DNA from: Flammulina velutipes
Taxonomy: Eukaryota > Basidiomycota > Agaricomycetes > Agaricales > Physalacriaceae
Length of the DNA stretch: 64,000 nucleotides
Reading direction: 5' to 3'
Assembly: GCA_011800155.1 (NCBI GenBank)
Contig: CM022369.1
Location: 2,356,001 to 2,420,000, forward strand
Shown here piece after piece: positions 44,730-54,584 of the stretch. Numbering within the stretch: the stretch's first letter is position 1; every line of letters begins with the position of its first letter. Under the pieces are notes generated by a model, which saw only the letters and a list, made by a program, of their open reading frames with translations, was not told the DNA's origin and did no database searches. Position numbers and translations under genes: made by a program.

Positions 44730-47488
44730 ATGTCCTCGTCGGCTTCACCAGCGGCGCATTCCCCTTCGACGCCAGCTCCTGAACTCCCCAATACCGATCC
44801 TCAAAAGGCTGCCGTAGACAAGTTGATACTCGACCATCTACGCGCCCGAGGCTACAATTCCGTCGCAGATGAATTTGAGGCGTCCAGTAAAGATGACAGC
44901 CCCAAGAAGCAAACGACGATAAACACGGATGAGCTACGCGAAGCCTTGGGCAAGGCCTTGTCTGGGGGAAACGATGCAGATGATGTCAAAGACGTTCCAA
45001 ATCTCCAGGATTTACTGTCAAATCTAGGCAATGTCACTGTTGACGAAATTCTATCACTCGATCCAACAGACAGACACGAAGGGTATCGTGAGCTGGAAGC
45101 ATGGGTCGAAGGTTCACTAGATATGTATCGTGTACGTGCTACGCACCACTCTTGTCTTCCACCGTGTCTTACGACTCATCTAGCCTGAATTCCGGCCGAT
45201 ATTGTTTCCAATATTCTGCCATTTCTATCTTGATTTGATCCAACGCGGATTCAAAGAAGCAGGTGTGTACCCATGTCATTATCCTTCGATGTGTGTACCG
45301 ACGACAGCCCAGCGCTACGATTCTATAATGTCTTCTCTCCGTCACTCTCTACATCTCACTTCTCAATTCTGCATCACCTCTCAACACTCCTCCTACCCGC
45401 ACACGTTCAGAACGACGAACTCGCACAACGGTTCCGCGAAGAGAAGTATGTCATTCGCATGAGTCGTTCTGGCTTCGGTCTCCTTGTTGGCTGGCTCACA
45501 GAAGGAGTCGGTGGCGAGGCATCGGGATCCGGTGAAGGATTTACGGGGGAAAAGGGGAAGAGAGGTCGCCAGGTCGTCATGCGAGTGGTCAACAACCACC
45601 TGCGCTTCGATGGTAAATACTACCATAGTCTTTCTGTATCATCGTCATTCACGCGAATACACAGTCACATCCTCCAACCCCACGGCTGTTGCGTCAAATA
45701 CATGGGAAGAATCCACTGGCTTGCTTTCCTCCTTAATACCGCAGGCAAGCGGCTCGACAAATAAAGTCACGGATCCCCGAGCCTACAATGCGGCAAAAGG
45801 AGACTTAAAGCTGGGTCCACCGCCAATGTCAGACGAACTGCGTGCAGAGACAGAACGTGTTTTGCGGGAACATGCCATGCTCGACAGAGACCCTTCGGCT
45901 GGCCAGCTTGATGTCCAGTACACTAGACCGCAGGCGGCGCCTGGTCTAATACTTCCTACAGAAGCAGACCTCCCCCCTCGACCTGCCACATTCAAGACCC
46001 TTGACGTCGAACGAGAGGTTTACGCCGTGAAAGACGCACGGAAGCGAATACGCCTTGATCCATCCTTACTGAGCAATGTTGACCTGAACTCACCGCAGGC
46101 CAATAATGTGCGATCAAGAGCGCTTCCTAGTATATGTGCATATACCCTTCATAATGTGCCAGAGGGGTACGTTCCTTTCCTATTCGCAAAGTGCAACGAA
46201 CTGATGATGTACCTTTAGTGCTCCTTCGATGACATTCTCCCAGGACACTTCACTCATGGCGGCGGGCTTTGCAGAAAGCTATATTAAAATCTGGAGCCTC
46301 AAAGGGGAGAAGCTCAGAGGCATGCGCAGTGATTTCACGTCCAGTGGGATAAAAGATCGTGCGTTATTCTCTCGGACGATTTCACCTTCCAACGTCTGAG
46401 GTTCGACGTAGCGAATTCTCTCCGAAAGATCAAGGAGAAGAAGGCATCTACGACACGAAAACTTATCGGCCATAGCGGGCCAGTTTACTCAGTCGCCTTT
46501 GATCCTTGTAGTGGTTCAGCGGCACCACCAAAATATCTGCTCTCTGCATCAGCCGATGCAACTGCCCGCTTGTGGTCCATGGACACTTTGACAAATGTCG
46601 TCGCGTTTCGTGGCCACGAAAATCCCGTCTGGGACGTCAAATGGAGCCCTCTTGGGATTTATTTCGCTACCGCGAGTAGGGACCGAACTGCTAGGCTGTG
46701 GTCTACCGATAGGACATCATGTCTAAGAATATACGCTGGCCACCTTAGCGATGTTGACGTTAGATTTTTTCCCTTGTCTTCAAACTGTTGGCTGACCTAG
46801 GGTTCTAGTGTGTTCAATTCCATCCAAACTCGCTCTATCTTGCGACTGGCTCCAGCGACTGGACCTCACGATTATGGGATGTGCAGAAGGGTAATTGTGT
46901 GCGGGTCTTCATCGGACAGCAGGGTGCCGTCACCTCGATGGCCATCAGCCCGGACGGTCGTTATCTCGCCACTGGCGGTATGTCATTCCCTCCATATAGT
47001 CTACTCTGTCTTCATTCAGCTAAATATATTTCATAGGTGAGGACCTCGTCATCAACTTGTGGGACTTGGGTTCGGGAAAGCGCATAAAGAAGATGACTGG
47101 GCACACTGGCTCAATATACTCTCTCGCATTTAGCGCAGAGTCTTCACTACTCGTGAGCGGAGGTGCAGACTGGACCGTTCGATGCTGGGACGTCAAAAGT
47201 GCAGGCGGACCTCCCGTGAAACCTCGCGAGAATGGTACTTCCCAGTATACTCCGCTAGGAATGGCACACAACGACGCTGTAGTTCCTGGAACTGAAGAGG
47301 AGGAGGAATCGGCGGAAACGTAAAGATTCACCCTCACTTTTTCTTCTCATCGTCGCTAACAGTTTATCTTCAGCGTGGATTTGGTCGCAACCTTCCCTAC
47401 AAAGCGAACACCGATCACGAATATCCAGTTCACCTCCAAGAATCTTTGCCTGGTTGGTGGGAACTTTATGTCTCCAGAGAACAGATGA
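44730..47488 (+). CDS. TAF5: Transcription initiation factor TFIID subunit TAF5
   Basis: WD40 subunit shared by TFIID and, in many fungi, SAGA. LisH motif near residue 28 (KAAVDKLILDHLRARGYNSV), then the NTD2 helical domain (REDLEAWVEGSLDMYR-like block, with PEFRPILFPIFCHFYLDLIQ, RFYNVFSPSLSTSHFSILHH and VIRMSRSGFGLLVGWLTE). After an acidic linker the propeller has six to seven WD repeats: KLIGHSGPVYSVAFDP, LLSASADATARLWS, FRGHENPVWDVKWSPLGIYF, TASRDRTARLWS, YAGHLSDVDCVQFHPNSLYL, TGSSDWTSRLWDVQ, ATGGEDLVINLWDLGSGK and VSGGADWTVRCWDVKS. It ends LVGGNFMSPENR at TGA 47486-47488. I chose the start at MSSSASPAAH. Confidence 0.92.
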
Positions 47489-47792
47489 TGATGCTGATAA
47501 CGGACGATAATCTGTATTGCTATATCTGTATGATGCTCAATCATTTGAGTTGGCTTGGAACACGCCACTGTAAGATACGAAACGTGCGCACTTTGAGTGG
47601 GATCATCGACCTTCAATCACTAGGTCTCGCCTATGTAGCACTTGTTGGTTGTAAGATCACCAACGATCTGACGTTGCATATGTGTAACGCCGTCGTAGTA
47701 AAGTCCCATCCTATCTCGGTACAGATACAACCCATGTGCTGAAGCTAATGCTCATCCAAATTTCACCATAAATATTGACTTCCCAGCCTACA
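47489..47792. other. Convergent intergenic region
   Basis: 304 bp between TAF5 and the chromodomain gene, whose 3' ends face each other. No gene seen. Confidence 0.4.
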
Positions 47793-50700
47793 TCAGTGTG
47801 CCTTCATCGATCTATAATTGAAGTGGAAGGTATCCGTAGTCCTCCACTCGAACTATGTCAAGTAATGCACATGTTAGGCTTCGAGGACATCAACGAAATT
47901 GGTCGATAACACTTACCTGGTCATTTTCGTGCGTCTGTATCTCCGTTTCGGTACACACTATCACGAACCTTCGGTATTCCTGCATCAAAGTAGGATGTAG
48001 TTGTAACGAGCGAACTTCCGAGCAGAGCGCACGCAGTACCGACTCGGAGTCAGAGTCCGACTGTTTGGAGGAGTCGTAAACGTGCAGCGCGTATTCCAAG
48101 AGTTCGCGGGGGCCGCCTGCCACGACTACCTCCTGCTCCGCTACCCATTCTTGTACATCAGCGACAGAACTTGACTCCGAAGGCGGATGAGAGCAGAACG
48201 AAAATTTGCCGTCATCAACGGCATCCAATAGAAACCGGAAAACGAAATTGCCACTACAATTGGGAGTCAGCATAATTCCATACACTCTGTCAGTGAAATT
48301 CCTTACTCGTCGAATTGAGCAACAGGGTCCTGATCATGGTAGGATGTTCGGATAATGCATCCCAAAGTGAGAGGTGTTAGCCATAGAGACCACATGCGGT
48401 GACGCGCGATATTCATTGCTAGGTCAAATACTCCGGTAGGATCCTGGAGGAATGCATTGGGGCTGAATGTCACTAGCCCTCCTACAAAGAAGTCGAATAT
48501 AAAGCACGAACTAGCGAGGATGTCGAAAATCAAACTCACCCGCTGGATAGATGAGTTTGATTCCCCACATCGACGGAGGAACAGAGTAATGAGTCCCGTA
48601 AGTCACAACAGCCATGTCGCTCTGTTTCCAGAGTCTGTTCACAAACTTCGGCAGTCGGTGAAGAGTCCTGATGGCAGAAACATGCACAAAGACCACGGAA
48701 GCGTCTGAATAATAGAAATCCTTTGGAGAGGGATTCAACCTAGTGTACTTTTCGAGAATTTTGGTAAGCAACCAAGTATCGTGATTCGTCCTGTTGGCTT
48801 CAAAGACGTAGTGTCTTCGCATGTCACAGGTAGCGCTACCATCGTACCAAATGCAACAATTGGATTTGCGAGAGGTCAAGATGGTGTGAAGCCATTCGGG
48901 AAATTTGAGCAGGTGGATAGATTGCTGATATCTGTATTCGTTCAGCTTCGGCTGGTTTGGAATGTTTAGATGGTGTTTTGAACGGGGTGATGACGGCGGC
49001 GATGTTGATACCAACACAACGAACAGTTGCGGCCGAAGCAGCGGTTCGGAGATGTTGAAATACGACCTCAGTGAAGATCCCGGAGGAAAGAATATTATGA
49101 CATCCGCGAGGGAATCGAGGCCTGGCTCGCATACCATTATCAGACACTACACATATGATGGTACTTATCAGCAACGACGTATGGCTGAATAAACAAGTTT
49201 ACCAATGAGTTCTCCGTGGCATATCCAACTAGAGCATCGATGGCTTGTTTGGAAGTCGTGTCCGATATAAGGCCAGCGGTCACGGATGCCTTCCTGTCTT
49301 TTAGTTGTCGGACAACGTCGCTGGTGTGGTAGAAAGATGAAAATGTCAAGGCTGCGAGTGTCGTTGGCAGCACTTGAGCTAAACGTGTTCCATCGGAACA
49401 TGATGTTGAATGTGAAATCACTGAAACTCGTCCACAGTCCTTGGATAGCGCATAGCATATGAGTTCGCCTTCCCACCTGTAGTTAGTTGGCGCATCAGGC
49501 AGTACTATGGTGTCAAGGAAGGCATCGACTTCAGCTAACGTGTTATCATTTCCAGGCGGCTGCCTAGTTGATAGTCAGAGGGTGTGTCGCGGGAGTTCTC
49601 AATTAGCTCACCGTGTAGATGACGCAATGAGAAGATTCTTGGGAGCGTCGGCGGGTTTGTCTTTCGATACAGTGGTTGGTGTCAAGGGTTGAAGAGCTGA
49701 ACCTTGCATGATTCTCCTCTTTGTTGAGTTCCCGAACGCAATGGTCTCGTCGGCTCCTGGAACTTCAGAGTAGGTCAATTCTTTCACGCGTACAAGCCGT
49801 CTATGAGTAGGGGCCTTAGACTTCGGTGAAAGTACCGGTGGATCTGGGGAAGGAAGAGAGATCGTTTGGTCTATGGGAGGAGATATTATAGTTGAATTGA
49901 TGGATGGTTCATTCTGCATAGCATGGTTTGGCGGTGCAATACCCAAGACTTCGGAAGACGAGACTACAGCTTCGTTACAAATCTGTGGTCGCATCGTAGG
50001 GGGAGAATGGCTGGGATCTCCGGGGCCTGTATCGACAGACGAGTCGGTAACATTGGGTAGATTGTTCTCAGAAGTTTGACGGTACGGCCCAGCCGTTGAT
50101 GTGTTCTTTGGTTAAATGAGCGATTCTCGTATGGATGGGAATAGGGATTAGAAAACTTTGACTGACCCGACGGCCAGACACTTTTACTCGCTTCCTCTTC
50201 GTTTCGACAGCCAGTGGCAGAGGTTCCTAACGTTACCATTAGCATGGCAAGAGGCCCATAGACTCTACATACATCGGAGTAAGATGTTAGAGAAGGGATT
50301 CGTTTCCGTTTGAGGCACTTTGCTTTGGTCCCACCCTCGTTAAGAGCGAGCTTGGCGGACAAAGGAACCTGCAGCTATAGTAAGCTTCTACTTGTTGGTT
50401 GGCAGAATACACACATTGGAGTCAGACGAAGAAGCGTTAGAGTCCTAGTTTTGTTAATTTAGCAGCTGTAAAGGTTATGTGCAAGAACTCACTTCAAGTT
50501 CAAGTTCTTCCTTGCCAGGTGTAGGCGCGATATTGGTCTCAAAGTTTTGCTTCTCACATTCTGTGTGTGTGAGCTGTGAGTTATGAGGGGTATCATAGTA
50601 GTAGCTGCATACGAATCCATGAGTCGCTAGCGTGCACAATAGACCCCCGAGGTGTTGCCTTCCGTTGGCTGCTATCGATCTCGACATCTTGCCAGAATCT

Positions 50701-51095
50701 GGAAAGGAGCGCCTTGCAAGTGGTCAGGCCATTCCCAGGTTCCCATCTTAAGCAAATAAGAATAATAAGGTACGGGGCGATGAGTAGAAACATACGAATT
50801 TTCGCTGTCCGGGTATCCGTGCCACTGCGTAATAAGATCCATTCTTGACAATGCAGCCACCGACCAACCTTTACTAGATATTGCTACACATTGATGTAGT
50901 TGAGTCAAGCTTTCTTGAATGTCCAGTGGAAATACAAACCCATTTTCCTTTCCTTACAGCTCGCGCAGCTAGAATGACCTCTGTGGCGAAGTGAGCCAGA
51001 ATGAGAAAAGAAAGATTTGAAATGGACTGACCAACTTGGTACTGTTTCTCTGGGTCAGAGTCATTGTCTATTGTTTCTTTCTGCTTCTTGGACAT
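47793..51095 (-). CDS. Chromodomain protein with SPOC-like region (Chp1-like candidate)
   Basis: Probable heterochromatin protein. The start MSKKQKETIDNDSDPEKQYQ is followed by an N-terminal chromodomain assembled from at least five small exons, reading QYQVEVILAARAVRKGK, W, QYLVK (a 15-nt exon, 50869-50883), WHGYPDSENS and WEPGNGLTTCKALLSRFWQD. The Tyr, Trp and Trp-Glu-Pro positions of a methyl-lysine reader are kept. A basic, Ser/Pro-rich disordered linker follows (KCLKRKRIPS; VLSPKSKAPTHRRLVRVKE). Then comes a block that looks like a SPOC domain: WEGELICYALSKDCGRVSVI, RLAQVLPTTLAALTFSSFYH, VVRQLKDRK and IIFFPPGSSLRSYFNISEPL, LFVVLVSTSPPS. The last 350 residues include VPPSMWGIKLIYPAG and GLVTFSPNAFLQDPTGVFDL, which I do not recognise. 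Chp1 of the RITS complex pairs a chromodomain with a SPOC domain. The stop at 47793 needs a last intron; otherwise it is at 47890. Confidence 0.75.
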
Positions 51096-51124
51096 TGTAG
51101 TAGCTCGCTGGATGTGGCGGAAGC

Positions 51125-51140
51125 TGTTCGTTAACGAACA
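51125..51140. promoter_or_regulatory. 16-bp perfect palindrome TGTTCGTTAACGAACA
   Basis: Perfect dyad 30 bp upstream of the chromodomain start codon, in the 286-bp gap shared with the divergent gene. It resembles a binding site for a dimeric regulator, but I cannot name one. Confidence 0.45.
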
Positions 51141-51148
51141 AAGGAGGA

Positions 51149-51154
51149 CACGTG
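51149..51154. promoter_or_regulatory. CACGTG E-box 1
   Basis: Core site for bHLH/Cbf1-type factors. A second copy lies 41 bp away in the same divergent promoter. Confidence 0.4.
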
Positions 51155-51189
51155 GGAATGTTCGCGCGTTCCATAAAAGGGAGGAGGCC

Positions 51190-51195
51190 CACGTG
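51190..51195. promoter_or_regulatory. CACGTG E-box 2
   Basis: Second CACGTG in the divergent promoter between the chromodomain gene and the unknown gene starting at 51382. Spacing of 41 bp is close to four helical turns. Confidence 0.4.
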
Positions 51196-51381
51196 ATGGC
51201 TGGACTTCGCGCCCTCAGCCTCCGAGCCTCTTCAAATAGGACTTTCACCGACAGCTGCGTTAACCAGCCTTGTGCATTTTACTTAGATCTCAACCATCGT
51301 TTGCTTTACATCAATGGTACGTGCTCACATTGCTCGCTGCTGCTTCAGTGCAGCTGAGGCCTCGTCTGACCTATCTTGCAG

Positions 51382-52202
51382 ATGGAGAACATGGACGTCG
51401 ACATGCAGAACGACACTGCTCCAGTGGCCGAAATGTCGGTGGCGCCACCTCAGCCAGAACCGGACGCTGCGACTCAATGTTCGTACCATCTTCTCCGATG
51501 GTAGTCGTAGTTATTGACATCTGCGTCATCCTCAGCGTCGCCGCTATCCCGCGACAGCTTTCGCGACATCCAGGTCAAAGTTCATATTAGACGGCCAGAG
51601 AGGGATTCTTGGGTGTATTTGGGCAGAGCCATTGTAACGCAGGAATTGATAGGACACTCGTCTCGCATCGGTGTGTAGCAGCCCTTGTTTTGCGCGGACT
51701 GACAGTAACATCTCATCAAGTCATCCGCAACGTCTCCTCCAACAAAATCCTCACCTCTTTCGGAGAGGCAAGTCCTACGCCCCCTCACCTACTCTTTATT
51801 CATCCAAATGCTTCTATAGGGTACAGACTTACAAGCGGAACGAAGGGGGAACTTCGTCGTTATTTCGTGTGTCGATACTGCTCGGGTCATCTCCTGGTCC
51901 TTGAATGTGCGCATCGTGATTCTAGAGCTAAGCGCGCCGACTGATGCAATACACAGGCTCTCAACAACTCTGACACGCTTCGTCTGATGGCGAGCATTGA
52001 ACTGGCGTGTTACAAAAGCAAACAGGCCCTCATGGATCCCCGATTACATTCGAAAGCTAGACGTCGTATTGAGAAGGTTATCAAAGAAGATAGGCGCAAG
52101 AGACATCGCAGACGAAAAGACCAAGAAGCTCTCGTTGATGCTTTCGCCAAGCAGAATCTGGATTCTGTCCCAATGTCTACCGACTCGCCCACTGAACCAT
52201 GA
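51382..52202 (+). CDS. Conserved-looking protein of unknown function, possible PH-like fold
   Basis: Not recognised. Spliced reading: MENMDVDMQNDTAPVAEMSV, then an Asp/Ser segment SPLSRDSFRDIQVKVHIRRP, DSWVYLGRAIVTQELIGHSS, VIRNVSSNKILTSFGEGTDL, RRGNFVVISCVDTARVISWS, ALNNSDTLRLMASIELACYK, and a very basic C-terminus KARRRIEKVIKEDRRKRHRR (nuclear-localisation-like). The alternating strands followed by a helix would fit a PH or RanBP1-like fold, by inspection only. The intron at 51768-51819 has a GC donor. One intron (about 35 nt, near 51672-51706) is very short and may be misplaced. An ATG at 51314 directly followed by a GT donor could be the true start. Confidence 0.6.
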
Positions 52203-52484
52203 CAGTATGTCCATCTTATCCCATGCCTTGGGCGACTTGTATCACCACCACCAGTAGACATTGCTAAATAATGGTCCAGGAAGCAGCCTTTCTATATACC
52301 TTACATATATTTCTCCTTGCCGGCCCGTCGTTCACTTGTCTCGCATTGTACTTTATCTTCTGTCTGTCACGAATTGAAGCTATCTGATGTTTCCGTGTAA
52401 TCCCCAATCAAATTTAACACACTAGCCTGCGCATGGATATCATAGCAAAATATTGATACAAATGTGAACGTGTGTAGAACAATG

Positions 52485-54126
52485 TTAACGTTTCGAAGCT
52501 GAAGGTGGGTATTGCATGTCGCGCTCTGAATCCCCAAAGGATGAAGGGGCAAGTGCGCGACGTTCCGAGTACTGGGGCGGCAACTCGACCACGCCATCGT
52601 CGTTGGGAGGCGGTAGAACGTCCTCCACATCGGTATGTAATATGAATCGAGATGGAGTGTAGGCCGAGACACCCGCCATCGCAGCCTTCCGCTGGGCACT
52701 CGACATCGTCGCAGTGGTCGCTTGGGATTCCATGAATGGGTCTACCGTAGCCACAGTGCCGTCAGAGGCATCCATCCGATCTTGTGAAGAACCGAAGGGA
52801 TTACTGCTGAATGCATTTGAGTACTCGCGATTCTGCGACTGCCGATTATTGGGAATGTAGGGATCGCGCTCGTCACGCTGGGGAAATATTCCATATGCAG
52901 ATCCTGGGGCGGCAGCGTAGTTTGGCACATCATCGTGGGCTGCAACGAGGTCCACTTCTGATTGTAGACGTCCAGAGCGGCGTCGGTAGTCGCCACCGCC
53001 GTGGCCGTCACCATTGCGGCCTCGCTGTTGTCGGCGCTTAAGGCAGAATAGTCCAAGAGTCATGATGGTGGCAATTAATAAGACAGCTCCAAGTACGGAG
53101 CCCGCAATGGCACCGATGGTTATACCTCCCCTCTGCTCTGAGGCGTCGGAAGTCGCAGTTGCACTGGCAGATGAGGTGGACGTCGATGACGGCGTCCCTG
53201 TAGCGGTAACTGAGGGTGAAGAGCCGTCGATACAGGATTGATCGTCGGACATTCCAACACTCTTGATGTCGGAACTGCCGCCACTGCGTCCTGCACCATC
53301 TGACAGGACCCAAATGATTTCCGTCCCATTCCAGACGTTGGCTATCCATGTGAACGAAGTCGAATACAATGTCGGGGCGATGGTGAATGCGTCGCCATTG
53401 GGTATGAGGCCCTACTAGTGAATTAGCGCGTTAGGAGATGGGCAATTAACAAGTGAGATACCATAATTGTTACTGGCTGGACTGCACCAGTGAACCCGTC
53501 AAACCTGTAGCTTCTGCATGGGAGATGAGCAAATGGAGTACAGTGCGTGTTCCGAGACTCGCCTGCATTGCTGAAGGGCGACGTTTAACTCATAGGAGAA
53601 GTCGACACCTGCAGTGGGATATTTAGCTTTATCAATGGCCGAAAAATGTGAACGCACCAATGTCGGTCGTGTTGCACTGTGTGCCCTTCACTGCAGATCC
53701 CACGGTTAACACGTCCGTGTTGCCTCCTGTGCCAAACCCAGTAGAATCAGACATGGTCATCATCATCTTTTGGCTCGACGGGAATGGTAACTGTTCAATG
53801 GTGTATTCGCCCGCGCCATTATTGAACGAGGTATCGGGAATAGATAGATTTCGAGGCGTCCCAAAGACCTGCGAGTCGTGAGAATTCGTCAACGTTATCT
53901 AAGTTTCAAGTTGCTCACGGGGGTTAATAAAACGGTGAATGGAGGAACACCACCTGCAATACGAGTCAGTGAGATATCCTGGCTCGTATCGCTTCACAGA
54001 CACACCTTCCCAAGTGATTTTAATATCATCGCACTGCGTTGGGGTTTCCGTTGTGAAGCTAAAGGCAGAGGTGGCGCCGAGCCAGGAAAATGCAAGGAGA
54101 GTAGTAGAAACGATTGGCAGCCCCAT
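52485..54126 (-). CDS. Single-pass membrane protein with signal peptide and Ser/Thr-rich stalk
   Basis: Cell-surface protein of a kind common in Agaricomycetes. Signal peptide MGLPIVSTTLLAFSWLGATS, cleaved probably after TSA. The extracellular part, over several exons, has QCDDIKITWEG, PPFTVLLTP and SFNNGAGEYTIEQLPFPSSQ, with paired cysteines (GTQCNTTDIG). Then a Ser/Thr-rich stalk (TGTPSSTSTSSASATATSDA), a membrane helix (GAIAGSVLGAVLLIATIMTL) with a KRRQQRGR stop-transfer, and a disordered cytosolic tail of about 170 residues ending YPPSASKR. Mid2/Wsc-like sensor architecture is possible, but no WSC cysteine domain is seen. Confidence 0.8.
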
Positions 54127-54584
54127 GGCGGTTGAATGAAGAGAAGGATGTGGCGCCAACCGAGAGAAGGGACGAATTAGAGGTGATAAAATAAAAGAAA
54201 GTTTAACACGGCCTCATCTTTCCGTGCCACATATGATCGAAGGTTACATAATTTGAGTTTGATCCGCTCACCTTACCTGCTTGGACCCTTCCTTCTGCGC
54301 GACACCGCAATATGGTTCTGCACGTTCATACGCCTACCTATATTTATACTGGAGCCATAGAAATAATCATGCTCACAACTGTTCTCCAATAGCGCTCAGC
54401 TCGGACGTCTCGATGTCAGTGCTGATGGTGCGCCACAATTCAAGGTATTAGGCTAGCTAGCCGGATACCATCAGCCTGTAAAGCTGTCACTTCATGACTC
54501 ACGCACAAAGATGAGAAATTTTCGAGACTCCATGTAATACACAAGAAATAAAACAATATATCCACCTACAAATGATAAGTAGTC
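54127..54584. other. Intergenic region
   Basis: 458 bp between the membrane-protein gene and the MetE-like gene, both read leftwards. It should hold the former's promoter and the latter's 3' end. AT-rich at 54535-54565. Nothing else seen. Confidence 0.4.

Noticed and set aside
45484..45760. Second reading frame running across the TAF5 middle exons (MLAGSQKESVARH...)
   Set aside because: It is the out-of-frame upstream part of an exon that starts after the intron near 45662; the TAF5 frame explains the coding signal.
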